A DNA stretch of 64,000 nucleotides, from NCBI GenBank assembly GCA_050084515.1, contig CM114274.1, positions 12,400,001-12,464,000 on the forward strand. Direction: 5' to 3'. The translations under genes and the position numbers were made by a program. Each line of letters opens with the position of its first letter. The stretch's first letter is position 1. The notes below the pieces were generated by a model. The model was given only the letters and a program-made list of their open reading frames with translations, made no database searches and was not told the origin of the DNA. Below are positions 1 through 16,600 of the stretch, in pieces. The stretch comes from Blasia pusilla. Its lineage: Eukaryota > Marchantiophyta > Marchantiopsida > Blasiales.

Positions 1-84
1 TTCCACTGAACCTGTCTTCCCCAACTACAACCAGTAAGAACAAGTCTCCTCATAGAGCAATCAGCCATCACAACATTCCAGTAC

Positions 85-5682
<5,598 letters not shown>

Positions 5683-6060
5683 CGAATGCCTCTATGTCTC
5701 TCTCTCGCAGAGACAAGAGGGTGGCGCGAGCTTCCGAGAGAGGGCGGGCGGAGCAGCGCAACTGTATTGAGGTAGCGATGCGCCTATCTTCTGTCGCCTG
5801 CGAAGCCGTAGCGCCGGCGGAAACGTGCCGTCGGGAGGGCTGCGGGAGGCCGGTGATTGGGAGCTGCAAGTGACTGAGCGTCCCGGCGGGAGGGAGGGGC
5901 AACCGGCCGGGATAGTGTGGATTGGGACACGTCGCCTTTCCTTAACCATACCTTCTTTCGGCCAGTTCCGAATGCCGGGCCGGGCGCCGGAACATGACTC
6001 GCTGCTGTTCTCGCTTCGTCTGGGCTGAATTCTCCACCCGACCCGTGATACCAGCCCCAT
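5683..6060 (-). promoter_or_regulatory. GC/CpG-rich upstream region of the alanyl-tRNA synthetase gene
   Basis: This stretch lies directly upstream of the transit-peptide ATG at 5682. It is markedly richer in G, C and CpG than the AT-rich DNA beyond 6061. Open frames exist on both strands here but look like shadows of high GC. The position and composition suggest the core promoter and 5' UTR. I see no convincing TATA box, and the transcription start cannot be placed. Confidence 0.35.
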
Positions 6061-6406
6061 TAGTCATTTCATTCTTCTTTCTAATTCATTTGTGCATGGG
6101 AGAGTGTATGTATTTTGACGAGTTTTGGGAGAAAATGAGTATTATGTGAAAAAATTTAACTGGTATTATTTCAAGTGAGACTAGTAAGGTGTCCATGTGA
6201 TGCACGGGTAAGGTGGTAAAGGTTGTGGATATTTTCTTTGACATACCCACGGATATGTATGGTGGGATGCTAGTAGGGTGATTTGTTCGCAATCATAAGA
6301 GAATTAAAAGATGTTAATATCAAGCATGTCATTGCTCTTGCCTCTCATTTGCATCCTACTTATGCAAAAACTACTCACGTTCTTGTAATATTATTGCAAA
6401 TTTATT
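6061..6406. other. AT-rich intergenic stretch, no gene seen
   Basis: No conserved coding pattern was recognised. It separates the synthetase promoter region from the Helitron helicase relic and could include the Helitron 3' end, but I could not identify a CTRR terminus with its hairpin. Confidence 0.5.
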
Positions 6407-6960
6407 TCATCCAAGTACTTTTTTATATACCACATTTCGTATGTAGTCATCTTCCTTATTTGAATGTTCATCGCTTCCAACGGTGATGTGGATGGAACTT
6501 CTCTTCCCTACTCTAGATAATGCTACATACAATTGACCATGAGAAAATACATGAGTAAACAAGTAAATGCCAACCTTTTGCAAAGTTTGACCTTGAGACT
6601 TCATAATAGTCACAGCAAAAGTTGGGCGAATATTGAATTGGAACCTACGTAAATCGAATGGCAAACTAGAATCCGATGCAATCAATGAGATATGTGGAAT
6701 ACAAACTCGATCTCCAAAATTCTTCCCTATGATGATTTCAACATCTATGCAATGTTGCATAATTCCATGAATCACCAATCTCGTCCCGTTTGCTTGTCCT
6801 TTTGACCCATCCATGTTTCGTAAGAGCATGATTGGTGCACCAATCTTCAAATTTAAACGATGCAGAGGTAGTCCAAAAGGCAAGCATGCGTTCAAAAATT
6901 CCGTTGAATAGAGATGACTCATCACCTCATTGGGATAGAGTCGACGTTGAGGTAAATATG
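6407..6960 (-). pseudogene. Helitron PIF1-like helicase, C-terminal fragment
   Basis: The conserved part reads like the last third of plant Helitron Rep/helicase proteins. It has a hydrophobic core with GAPIMLLRNMDGSKGQANGT, then a VCIPHISLIASDSSLPF-like strand, then the helicase motif TIMKSQGQTLQKVGIYL followed by FSHGQLYVALSRV (motifs V and VI of SF1B PIF1). The N-terminal helicase motifs and the Rep domain are absent. The open frame extends to 7264, but the residues upstream of about 6960 do not look like helicase. This is a truncated relic of a rolling-circle transposon, not the host PIF1. Confidence 0.82.
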
Positions 6961-7832
6961 CTCCTATACACAATGTGTAATGAATTCCTGAGAAAAAAAA
7001 ACATGTCAATACATACATATATGTCTCCTTGAAATATGTTGTGGAATTGGTGTATTTTTCAGAATACCTAGCGGTTACCTCTCCGCATCCAATAATGATC
7101 CACAAGCACTCGCCATATACATACCACACCACAAAACTATTGATTAAGCTTAACCATGGATTATTAAAAAATAAAAGTAAGGGTTCACATTTAATAAGTA
7201 AAACTTCTTGAATTCGCCGACTTATAACAGTAGGAGGCCGGACCAATCGGAGGAAGACGTACAAAGAAACTCATAAAAAAGGAGAAAAGTAACCTATCTA
7301 CGCATGAAATAAAAAGAGACAAAAAAAGAAAAAAAATGTTGTGCCATATTTTAAAAAATTGAGGTTAACTTAGGGATACACTCAATAATCCACAAAACAA
7401 AGGGCGGACGTAGTAACCACACATTTAGACAGAGTGATTGTCAACAAAGTTTTCATTTCCAACCAAGCTTTACAGTCAAGTCGATCTTTCTATTCTACTT
7501 TACCCAATCTATAGATGGGGAATCTCTTAGGTTCCTAGTTTTGTTAGAGCGTTAATCAATGCTTATTACTACACCTCAACACTTTTGCCCTTTATGAACT
7601 ATTTTAGTCCCATTTTTTTGTGGGTTAGAACTAATGAGGTTCAGGTGGACTGGTGACCTCCTCTTAGAAGGTGAGCAACATTCTTGAACGTTGGGGAGAG
7701 GTGTTCTGAAATAGGTTTTTTGCAGTTGTTGTCTCCAATGTACATTGTCTTTTGTTGCAGGGCTGCCTTATGTAATACTTGGGGCTCCTTTCAACTTCAA
7801 TTTGAACATCTTTCTCCAACCCCTCAATAGGG
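6961..7832. other. AT-rich stretch, no gene seen
   Basis: Runs of A/T and no conserved coding pattern. It includes the non-homologous upstream part of the helicase-containing reading frame. Probably degenerate transposon flank. Confidence 0.4.
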
Positions 7833-8330
7833 TTAGGAAAATATCCATTGAGTGATAATGGAGGCTCTCGTGCGAATAAACATCACTGCCAACATACATC
7901 GGTTGTCATGCACACACATGTCTACGATCCATCTAGCTATGAATCCTAACATCTCTACACATGAACGACTAGACAACCCTAAAATTGAATATGCACTGTA
8001 AACTCTGATGAAATCTGCAATCAACCGTGCTTCATCCAAACAGCCAGACTCATGAATCGGATACACATTGTTGTGACAGTAAGAGCAAGTGTACATAAGG
8101 ACTCCCAAAATAAGTGTGATCTTCCTTAATGATCGCTCCTAGCCCACTCTTCAAGAGAGAATCCAGGCTCAATACATGCAAGTTGCACATAACACGGATC
8201 CCAACACTGGTCTACAATCCTAAGGAGATGAGCTCCAAATGAGCTTCATCCGAGGTATACCCCTGTGGGCACCTCCATGGATGACCTATACACACATGTC
8301 ACCTTCCTCCTAGCAGGTCATAACTAATGT
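7833..8330 (-). repeat. Dispersed repeat U, copy 1 (inverted relative to copy 2)
   Basis: This segment reappears in opposite orientation at about 25030-25460. Shared translated strings such as GCLDEARLIADFI and CVEMLGFIARWI show the match, as do shared blocks around the gaggtatacc sequence. Both copies lie close to LTR material of the retrotransposon superfamily, so it may be decayed 3' UTR/LTR sequence of that family. No protein domain is recognised. Confidence 0.6.
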
Positions 8331-10049
8331 TGGGAGATATGGTTGCAAAGAGAATGTGGAGCTGGCCCATGTGCAAGAAACAAAAGGTGACTAAACCGGG
8401 GCAAAATTGGAGTTGGAGTTGAACCTCGAGTACTTCCAAACCGGGAGTTTGTAAGGACTTGGTCAAATTAGGAGTGCTACTCCACCGAAGGGGAACGAGA
8501 GGAGGCAGTCAATAGGGAGCGTTGGAGATAGGAGGGGCACGATCAGTCTGGTCTCTTGGCGACTCGTGCCTCTTGGCCGGAGGAACATTGAGTCTGCGAG
8601 TTGTTAGAGACTCCTAAACTTATTAGAAATCTGAAGCTCACAAACCACATAGATTGTTAGAGTACATTGATCATATGCCTGGCACAATTGTATCATACAC
8701 AAATAGGGCTTTGTTACTCTTGAGAACAAAGTTGTAATAATTTGGACTCATGAATAAAGCTCACTATCAACTTGCAATGTAAAGAATTGGTGGAAGTAAA
8801 TGGTTAAATGAGTGAGTATGTGCGCACTATATCTAAATACAGTCGGCTCTACTCAGTTCCCGAGAGTACGATAATCCTAAAAACTGTTTCACAACTCTTT
8901 GGGAGGGAAAGGACCTTGTCATCGATGAATCTAACATATTATAATCATAATTGTCATCATGAGAAAATTTAAAAGTAAAAAAAAACATTTTGAAGTACAT
9001 CGATGGCTATAAATGCCCCACTCAAAAAACCCTAAAGGGATCGACAAACAACTATAATGTTGTACTATTATCCAAAATCAAAAAAGAATTTTATTAGCCG
9101 AAATCTCCACATGGCTTAAGGAGAGATGTTTGCATAGGCGAGAAGGCACTCTCCCATAATAGTATAGAGGTCTTGGCCACTAGAATCCATCCATTTTTGT
9201 CCTCCATGAGACATAGGGAATCCTCTCTCAACATAATATTAGTGTAATTTTTGTGCTATGCACGGGTGAAAACACACGTGAGGAAAGACATCTTGTTAAT
9301 TGAGCTCATCTTGTTAATTTAGCTCTTCTGTTACACGTGTCATCAGCGGAGGAGGGCAAAAAGTACATGTGTCAACACAAGAGCAAAGGGTCCTCAAACC
9401 CCTATCCTCTTTTAATTATATAGATGGGGTTATTCCATTTTCCTAATTTTTGTGAATTATCTATCCATCAAACTCATTGAAAATATTTATCATAACGGCG
9501 ATTACAAGTAGGCTCATTTTAGATGGCAGCGTATATTGCCTCTATCTCTAATTTCTCTTAGCCCACTCCCATGGTGAATGGTAGTAGAGCATGCCATATG
9601 ACTCCAGTATCAAACATAATATCAAACACATCCCCACGAAAGAGTAAGAACTTCCATTTAGTCGAAAGCCTATGTCAAATATTAAGGGTTCCAAATTCCC
9701 ACAACATAGAAGTTAGGGCATCAAGAAATAGTCTTTTCTCGTTCATATTCACATGAAACTTGTGACAATTCAACAAGCTTATTCTCATTTCTTCTCGCTC
9801 TCTTGTATGTTTGATCAAATTTTTTATGCTTTCAAGAGTATGGTGTATATTTGAGTCAATCAAGAGATCGTTGCAATTACATTCATTGTCATTATAGATT
9901 TAATCGATATTCTTTTGGCATGTTTTATTGAAGGGGTATTTTTTGGTGAAGAAGAATCAGAGTATCTTTTGTTGAGTGCAATGGAGAACAATATTGACGA
10001 AAATCATGTGCTCTTCATGTTCTACTACATGGTTTCCAAGTGGCAGTGA
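8331..10049. other. Repeat-poor intergenic stretch without a recognised gene
   Basis: I checked both strands. Short open frames occur but none resembles a known family. Composition is AT-rich with several poly-A tracts. Confidence 0.4.
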
Positions 10050-10681
10050 AGTAAATCGTTGACAAGAGAGAAGGGTCAAAAAGATTTTTGGGTCATACCA
10101 AGGCAATTCCCATGGTGGGAGATAATTCACAAGAAGGTATGGACTTATAATGAAGATTTTCTCTATACTCATATGAGGCAGTGATATAGAATGTCCTATG
10201 ATAGTTTCCAAACAGTAATGGATGAGAGTGAACCTTTCATGCCAACTATATCCTAGTGGGAGAGAGCAAGAAAGTGAGTTGAATTAGCTAAATGTGTTGC
10301 AAAAGTCATTTATTGATTGGCCCATAATCCACAAGTAAGACTACCAAACAATTTGTACGGTATTGGTGAGTCTACTAGTGTCAAATATTTTTCCATTATA
10401 ATTAACTCTCACTAATGAACGTAAACTATACTTTAAATATGTGAGATGGCTAGATATGAATGAAATGAAATGAAAAATGAAAAAATATCAACATATATAT
10501 GGCATTGCACAAATCACAAGAGCCATTGATGGGTCTTACATCAAGCATGTAGTTAAACCTACCATGAAATTCTTTCTCGAGCACTCTAGGAGCCGCCATT
10601 TTGACTATTCTATGCTTCTCCAAGAGGTTTGTAATGTCGATCTAAAATTTGGGATCTATGTTGTATCATATTTAGCTCCAC
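10050..10681 (+). pseudogene. PIF/Harbinger-like DDE transposase fragment
   Basis: Read across stops and small frame changes, the order of recognisable pieces follows Harbinger transposases. There is a DFWVIPR..WWEIIHK segment, a FRMS-like YRMSYDSFQTVMDE segment, the helix NLYGIGESTSVKYF (compare 'fGIGkSTV'), and the first catalytic block AIDGSYIKHVV, then SMLLQEVCNVDLKF (compare 'lLQavcD.d..F'). The latter corresponds to the start of the DDE nuclease fold. The fragment stops where an LTR begins at 10682, removing the second and third catalytic acids. Nothing suggests activity. Confidence 0.68.
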
Positions 10682-11065
10682 TGTCACGTATGTTAGGATA
10701 GATCAACGAGATCTAGTAGAACACCCTTGAAGATACTGGAGGACAACCTCATGAGTATGAGGATGACATGCTAAGGCCACGGGTAATCTCAGAGAGCAGG
10801 TTTTCCCTTCGTTTGGGCTTATTTGGAGCTATATAGAGAAACTTACCTGAAATACTAAGTTTCTATATTGAGTATAGTTGACTGTCCACTTTGGGAAGTG
10901 GCCCTTGACCCGCTACAACACGTCAAGAGCCAAGGAGATGACTTGCAAGCATAGGTTACCGTGGAGAGAGCTTGGGAGAGGGAAGGGGATATACTTCCAA
11001 GAGAAAAAGCTTAAGAGCTCATTCTCTCTTTGTTGAACCTCTTGGCATGAGGCGGCGAGCTCTAG
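10682..11065 (+). repeat. Truncated LTR of the methyltransferase-bearing Gypsy family (family 2)
   Basis: Starts TGTCACGTATGTTAGGATAG, matching the LTR starts at 11066 and 18365 and the minus-strand start near 57301. It stops at the GAGCTC sequence where the next copy begins, so it lacks the LTR 3' part. It interrupts the Harbinger relic. Confidence 0.7.
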
Positions 11066-11600
11066 TGTCACGTCTATTAGGATAGATCGACAAGATCTAG
11101 TAGAGCATCTTCAAAGATACTAGAGAAGAGCCTCATGAGGTAGAGGATGACCTGTTGAGGCCATGCGTAACTTGAGAGAGTAGGTGTAGGTTTCCTCTTT
11201 GTTTTTGCTCATTTGGAGCCATATTTAGGAACGTACTATTTTGGGTAAGTTTATGTTTTTTGTGAAGTTAGCTTTCCACTTTGGGAAGTGGCCCTTGATC
11301 CGCTTAAGCACGTCAAGAGCCAAGGAGGTGGCCTACGAGCATAGATTACTGTAAAGAGGGCTTGGGAGAGGGAAGGGGATATACCTCCAAGAGAGAGAGC
11401 TTGAGAGCTCATTCTCTCTTTGTTAAACATCTTGACGAGAGGCGACCGAGCTATGGTCCTTATTGCCTTGTGTGTGTAACCCAAGCCTCTCATTAGGAGA
11501 GTGGGTTTGGTTTGACATGAGAGAGAGTGCACATCATGGAGAGCTTGGTGTGAGACCTTGTTGTTGTGATGGAGAGATTTGATCGATTTACAAAGAGAGA
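11066..11600 (+). repeat. Second, tandem LTR of family 2
   Basis: Begins TGTCACGTCTATTAGGATAG and repeats the preceding LTR base for base over about 380 bp. It then continues through a purine-rich tract and a CTCTCATTAGGAGAG region also found in the other LTR copies. The exact 3' end is uncertain. Tandem LTRs without internal sequence point to unequal recombination or nested insertion. Confidence 0.65.
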
Positions 11601-12327
11601 TTGAAGGAGTGAGAGAGTTTCAATGGAGGAGCTTGTTGATTACTCATTTTTGGTGCAGGTTGGGGACCGTGTTCCCCGCTTCATGGCTGATGGGATTGCT
11701 CACAAGGGCAAGAGCCATGTAGTTTGTTGTTTTTCATTGTTGATTTTTCGTACGAAATAGTGGCGTGCGGAATCGCCGCCAAATTTACTTAGCCATTGAG
11801 TATGGGGGCGTATTTCCCCATGCCCGTGCTCTTTGGAGCATCCTATTGCCTTATGTTTTTTTGGGAGAAATGACGCGAAACGCGCCAATTTTTTCGTAGG
11901 AGTCTTGATTGAAGGGATGCAGGATAGTCCCCGTCAGTTTTTATTGGAAGGTCAAATGAAGAAACCAATTTGACGATGTTGTAAATTAAGAAGCTATGCA
12001 TGTTGTGGAAGAGAAAATGCATGATATGAACATTTGAGCACAAAGTTGTGATAATTTTTGCGTGGCTGCCATAGCCATCGCGTGAGGAAGGAGCAAATTT
12101 CAAAATTCTTGGTAACTTCTTAGTTAAGGTAGAAAAATTAAAAAATCTTTAGCTATTATGGGAAGGATAAGTGAAACTTAGGACCTTGAGGTTAAAGTGA
12201 GTGCAAATTCTATTTAGTGGATGTTGACCCAATATTTATGGGGCTTGATGGAGTAGAAGCCAAATGTGAATAATTTTAGTAAGTTGACCCTTAGTTTAAG
12301 GAGCTAGTGGAGTGAAAAAAAACAAAA
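11601..12327. other. No gene seen
   Basis: Mixed sequence between the tandem LTRs and the gag relic. Near 11860-11890 there is a GGGAGAAATGACGCGAAACGCG-type string similar to one arm of the foldback at 13158-13292, so a related decayed foldback may be here. Confidence 0.35.
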
Positions 12328-13070
12328 AACATGGTGGCTACGCTCTCCTCCGCCATGTTGCGCTCAATGTTCTCGGCGGTCCTAAAAACATCTCTCTATG
12401 TAGGGGAGGTGTTCATAAGAAGCACCCCCCGCACCCGTGTCCGCAGGGTCCGGTCCAGCATCGCGTACCATGATTGGATAGCCTGAGCCTCTATCACCCC
12501 CTGAGTGACGTTGATCAACCGGTGCAAGCGAGTGTAAGCCCCACACAAACTCTCACCTGGGCGCCTCTGGAAGTCGTGGATGCTCCGCAACTTCTCCGTC
12601 CGTACCCCCTGGTAGCTCGCCCTCAACTCAACAAAGAACTCAACCACAGGGTTGAACCTGGGACGAACCCGACTAGACGGTGCAACTGCTCCCGTGCGAG
12701 TGACCCCTCCTAAAACGTCACTAGTGGAAGAGGAAGTAGCTTCTCCTGACTCCTCCTCCTCCTCATCTGGGAACGGCTCCGTCCATGACACATAATGTGG
12801 GTCATAGTAGAGCTTCCACGCCTCGATCTCACGTGCATATCTATGAGAGAACTCATGGTAATCGTCCATGGGCGCCCCTATAAATGCTGGAACATACCGT
12901 TGAACTCTCTAGAGTTCCTAGCCCGCCGGGAGTCGCACCAACTCCTAAACTATGCTATGAAATCGTGCAACTCAATCATGCCTATTGCACCTGAAAACCT
13001 ACGCGGTCCTCTACCCCGATCGTCCATCTCGTACGCCCATCTGGTAGGACCACTCACAATGTGTGGCGAT
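12328..13070 (-). pseudogene. gag fragment of a family 2 retrotransposon (copy H)
   Basis: The minus strand encodes a capsid-like segment: MDDYHEFSHRYAREIEAW, an acidic/Ser linker, then VEFFVELRASYQGVRTEKL and GESLCGAYTRLHRLINVTQG. This closely parallels gag of copy A at 31087-32343 (EKLRSLQEFERKTGESL). The upstream part (12880-13070) carries RFSGAIGMIELHDFI with in-frame stops. The low-coordinate end matches the gag sequence at the right window edge (63960-64000), so H and E are the same family. The zinc-knuckle part is missing. Confidence 0.75.
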
Positions 13071-13157
13071 GTGCTCACAAACTCCTCATTCCAAAATCAA
13101 ACATTCCAGAAAAAACTAACAGGGACTGTCGTAAAGCCCAATGTCTCTTTCTCCCAC

Positions 13158-13292
13158 ACAAAATTTGGCAGCGCTTTCGCGCTGATTTCTCCCAACGAAA
13201 AGTTTTTGTAGCTTGCTGATTTGTATTTTTAGAGGTTTTACATTTTCGTTGGGAGAAATCAACGCGAAAGCGCTGCCCAATTTTGCACAGTG
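13158..13292. repeat. Foldback (inverted-repeat) element inserted beside the gag relic
   Basis: Two arms of about 45 bp are near-perfect reverse complements. Left, 13158-13203, contains GCAGCGCTTTCGCGCTGATT. Right, 13247-13292, contains AATCAACGCGAAAGCGCTGC. The loop is about 40 bp and AT-rich. The structure resembles a short foldback/MITE-type insertion. No coding capacity. Confidence 0.75.
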
Positions 13293-13304
13293 TCTGCACA
13301 AGTA

Positions 13305-13384
13305 GTGGAGGACATGCCTAGGAGGTCGAGGATGTCTCGTGCATACATTGTGCTAGATCCCACCGATCTATCCTAATAGTCTTG
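13305..13384. repeat. Two short LTR remnants in opposite orientations
   Basis: 13305-13338 resembles the plus-strand LTR segment with GAGGTCGAGGATG. 13350-13384 is the minus-strand LTR start (TGTCAAGACTATTAGGATAG read on the minus strand). They separate gag copy H (minus) from copy D (plus). Confidence 0.5.
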
Positions 13385-13889
13385 ACACGATAGAGACAGA
13401 TGCAGAGTCCTACAACGTCTTGGTTGGTGGACCAGTGTTATACCCGATGGGGTTTTCCCTGGATTAGTGGCAGGAGTGATCGTCCTACGGACCAAGATGG
13501 CACTCATGTGATGGGCACCTTAGCTCATTTGTTGTTCAATTCACAGGTGTAGTGATCGAGCGATGGCCAAGAGAGATGGCGACCTTAGCAGCATTTAGTA
13601 GTGCGATCACTTGGCCTAGTGATTTGATTGAAGGACATGTCCATGCAGAGGATAATCTTGTTCTTGACGTTTCTATGGATAGGAGTGTAATGGTAGTCGC
13701 ATCAGTCCGTGGAAGAGAGGTGCCGTTTTGGGGCTCGACTGAGGAGCTTCGATGCGAAGCCATTGAGCATGTGCAAACCGCGTGGAGCATGAGGTTTGCA
13801 CCAGAGTGTGACGGGTCAGAAGAATCCCAAATAGCCAGGAGTGCTGCTATGACCCCTTGGACCCCACCCTGATTGTGTGGTGCATTCCT

Positions 13890-14870
13890 GAGGAGGATAT
13901 TCGGGTGTTGGATCTCTTTGGAGGGATCAGCACTGGGTTAGCTTCTGTTTTGCACGCTGGAGTGCGCGTGCAGTAGTACCTCTATGTGGAGATTGATGAT
14001 GTTACGAGGTGCACTTCACTTCACCATATGGCGTTGTTACGCCTATATTTTCCCGACTTGTTGTCTGCGTCCGCCATTCAGGATTACCTGAGTTCCCTAC
14101 CGAGGAACATTTCATTGTTGGGGGTGCAGGACTTGCAACGGGTAGGGACCATAGACTTGGTGATTGCTATTTGGCAGTGTAAGGGCCAATCGAGTGCTAG
14201 ACGAGGTATCGGATTAGCTGACACTTGGTCCATGTTGTTTTGGGAGATGATGCGGATCTTGCAATATTTACAAGAGCATCAACCTCGTTCTCCATCATAC
14301 ATTTTGGAGAATGTGCCGATGTTGGGGGATTTGAGGTCCCATGTGGTGACAAATGCACATCAGGTGCGCGCATGGATCGGCCCGGCAATGTTGTTAGATG
14401 CGGCGAGTGTAGCTTCTAGAGCACACGGCCCGTATCTTTGGTGGACTTACTTGGTACCACATGAGGTTTTGCGGACGGCGTATGCAAGAGTGGAGCGTCC
14501 CTCCGATTGGTTGGTGGCTTCTATTTTGGATCCAGGCCGTCAATCACAGGCAGTGAGGCACGATGATCGACCGCCGTTGATTGTGGTCAACAGGATTGGC
14601 ATGCCATGAGCAGCCTTTCCCACATTGGTGAGTTTTCCCGCTTCCTATGCATTCAAGAAGGCCGGACCTAGGTTGGTTAGGGATGACCAGGTACAAAGGT
14701 TGGTGGAGCCCAACGCCAATGAGCGAGAGCGAGCAATGGGATTCCCCACAGGAGTGACGGAAGTAACGTCACTATCAGAGGCATCACGATGTTATGTCTT
14801 GGGTTAGGCGATGGACCTAAATTGGTTGACATGGATTTTCAGCTTAGGAGTAGCTAAGCAGCGTCGTTTG
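13890..14870 (+). pseudogene. Retrotransposon-encoded cytosine-5 DNA methyltransferase (copy D)
   Basis: Visible motifs in order: I at 13905 (VLDLFGGISTGL, SAM binding); a degenerate IV at 14172-14190 (WQCKGQSS, where sister copy E has PCQG and only the Cys remains); RRGIGL-SMLFWEMMRIL; VI at 14300 (YILENVPMLGD, catalytic ENV); VIII near 14415-14450 (SRAHGPYLWWTYL); and IX/X at 14724-14860 (ERERAMGFPTGVTEV, then LG..AMDLN). The spacing fits DNMT3/DRM-like catalytic domains of about 320 residues. Stops at 14608 and 14805 and the lost Pro of motif IV mean this copy is dead. It lies between the protease tail and the RT. Confidence 0.82.
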
Positions 14871-15149
14871 AGGATGCGACAAATCACAAAAGTTGCGTTG
14901 GTGAGCCCCATGCCTACCAAGACGGTTGAGGCAAGGGCTGGGGGCAAGACCCAGCGACATCGACACACCAGGAGTGATCGGGAGAGACACCCTTGGACTT
15001 CTTAGGATGTTTTGCAGGTACGCCAGGAGATGATAGCCACAGCATCGAGCGTGGTTCCGGGGACTACACGTGGAGATGAAAGATCTATTGTCCGAGACGG
15101 GGTTGCACCATAGCAACCATCGACATCCGCACCGGAGAGTCCTACCGTA

Positions 15150-16600
15150 GTCACGATGGAGACTTGGGAGGGAGATATGGGCCCTAAGTTGACATGAGGA
15201 GAGCGACGTTGGATACACCAGTTTCTTAGGAGTTATAAGAGTTGTTTTGCATTTAGTATGCATGATTTGGGTACGCTGAAGGGTCTAGGGATCCGCATTG
15301 AGTTGCCAAGTGACATGCTCATCGTACGATGACCCTACAAGTACAGTGACATGGAGAGGGCTCTGATTCAAAGTAGGAGCCAGGACTTGGTTGGAGCAAG
15401 ACTAGTGGAGGTGTCGCATGGAGAGTATGCATCTACCATTGTCATACCCGCCAAGAAGGATGTGCATGGCAACTGGATGAATAGGCGGATATGTGGAGAT
15501 AACCGACCTATCAATCGGTAGACAAAGTCCGATAGGTATGCCATGCCCATCCTTGAGGAGATCTTTGATGCGATTGGGCATGCAAAGGTCTTCAATTCAT
15601 TGGATTTGTGAGTCGGATACCATCAACTGCCTATCAGATTGGAGGACAGGCAAAAGACGGCATTTTGGGGCATCCATCCTCACGGGAAGGATTGTTTGTA
15701 CTAGTGGCGGTTCTTACCATTCGGGTTAAAGAACGCCCCGGTTGAGTTTGAGAGGGTCATGGATAGGATCTTGGCAGGTCTGGATTTTGCTAGGTGTTAT
15801 ATTCATGACATCATAGTCTTGAGCACCACGGTTGAGGAGCATGAGCGACATTTAGAGAAGGTGTTTCGACGATTGCAGTTACATGGGCTGAAGCTACATC
15901 CAGGCAAGTGCAAGTTCTTCTATGACCAGATTGAGTACTTGAGTCATATGATATATCCAAGGGGCCTTGGTGTGCAACATACGAAGGTAGAGGCTATTTC
16001 ACGCATTCCACGCCCTACAAATATGAGTCTAGTTTGTGCATTCATGGGATTGGCGAACTTCTATCGATGATACGTCAAGGGTTTCAGTTTGATTGTGAAG
16101 CCACGCACCTTGATGACCAAGGTGGATCAGGAGTGGCATTGGGAGGGATGAGCAAGAGAGAGCATTAGAGATGCTCAAGGACATACTGACGTCCACGCCC
16201 ATATTGAGGAGACCGATCAGGGGGGCATCCTTTCGAGTTGCATACCAATTGGAGCATGTTGGGGCTTGGAGCTATGCTCACCCAGCATGACGATGATGGT
16301 AGAGAGTTCGTGGTGGCTTATGCTAGTCGCTCAAACAACGCTGCAGAGGTGAAGTATAGCTCGTATGAGGTGAGTGCTTGGCTGTAGTGTGGGCTGTCGC
16401 ACATTTCAGATCTTATCGATTCGGAAATCCTTTTACCATTATTAATGATCATCAACAACTTAAGTGGTTGATGGAGTCTGACAAGCTTACAGGGAAGCTT
16501 GCAAGGTTGGCTCTTTTGTTGCAAGAGTATGACTTCTAGATGGTGCATAGATCTGGGACGCTCAACCCGGATGCAGATGGTTTGAGCCGTAATCCATGCG
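15150..16600 (+). pseudogene. Reverse transcriptase and RNase H region (copy D)
   Basis: The RT part shows QDLVGARLVEVSHGEYAS, a KKDVHGNW..RRICGDNRPIN segment, EEIFDAIGHAKVF, FGLKNAPVEFERVMD and LHPGKCKFF. The catalytic YIDD box is YIHD at 15798-15809, so polymerase activity would be lost even without the stops. RNase H follows with YASRSNNAAE, HQQLKWLMESDKL and NPDADGLSRNPC, corresponding to catalytic acidic positions. Stops near 15518 and 15610 correspond to CAG and CGA in copy E. Confidence 0.82.

Noticed and set aside
6407-7264. Host PIF1 telomere helicase gene
   Set aside because: Only the C-terminal motifs are present, in the form typical of Helitrons, amid other repeats.
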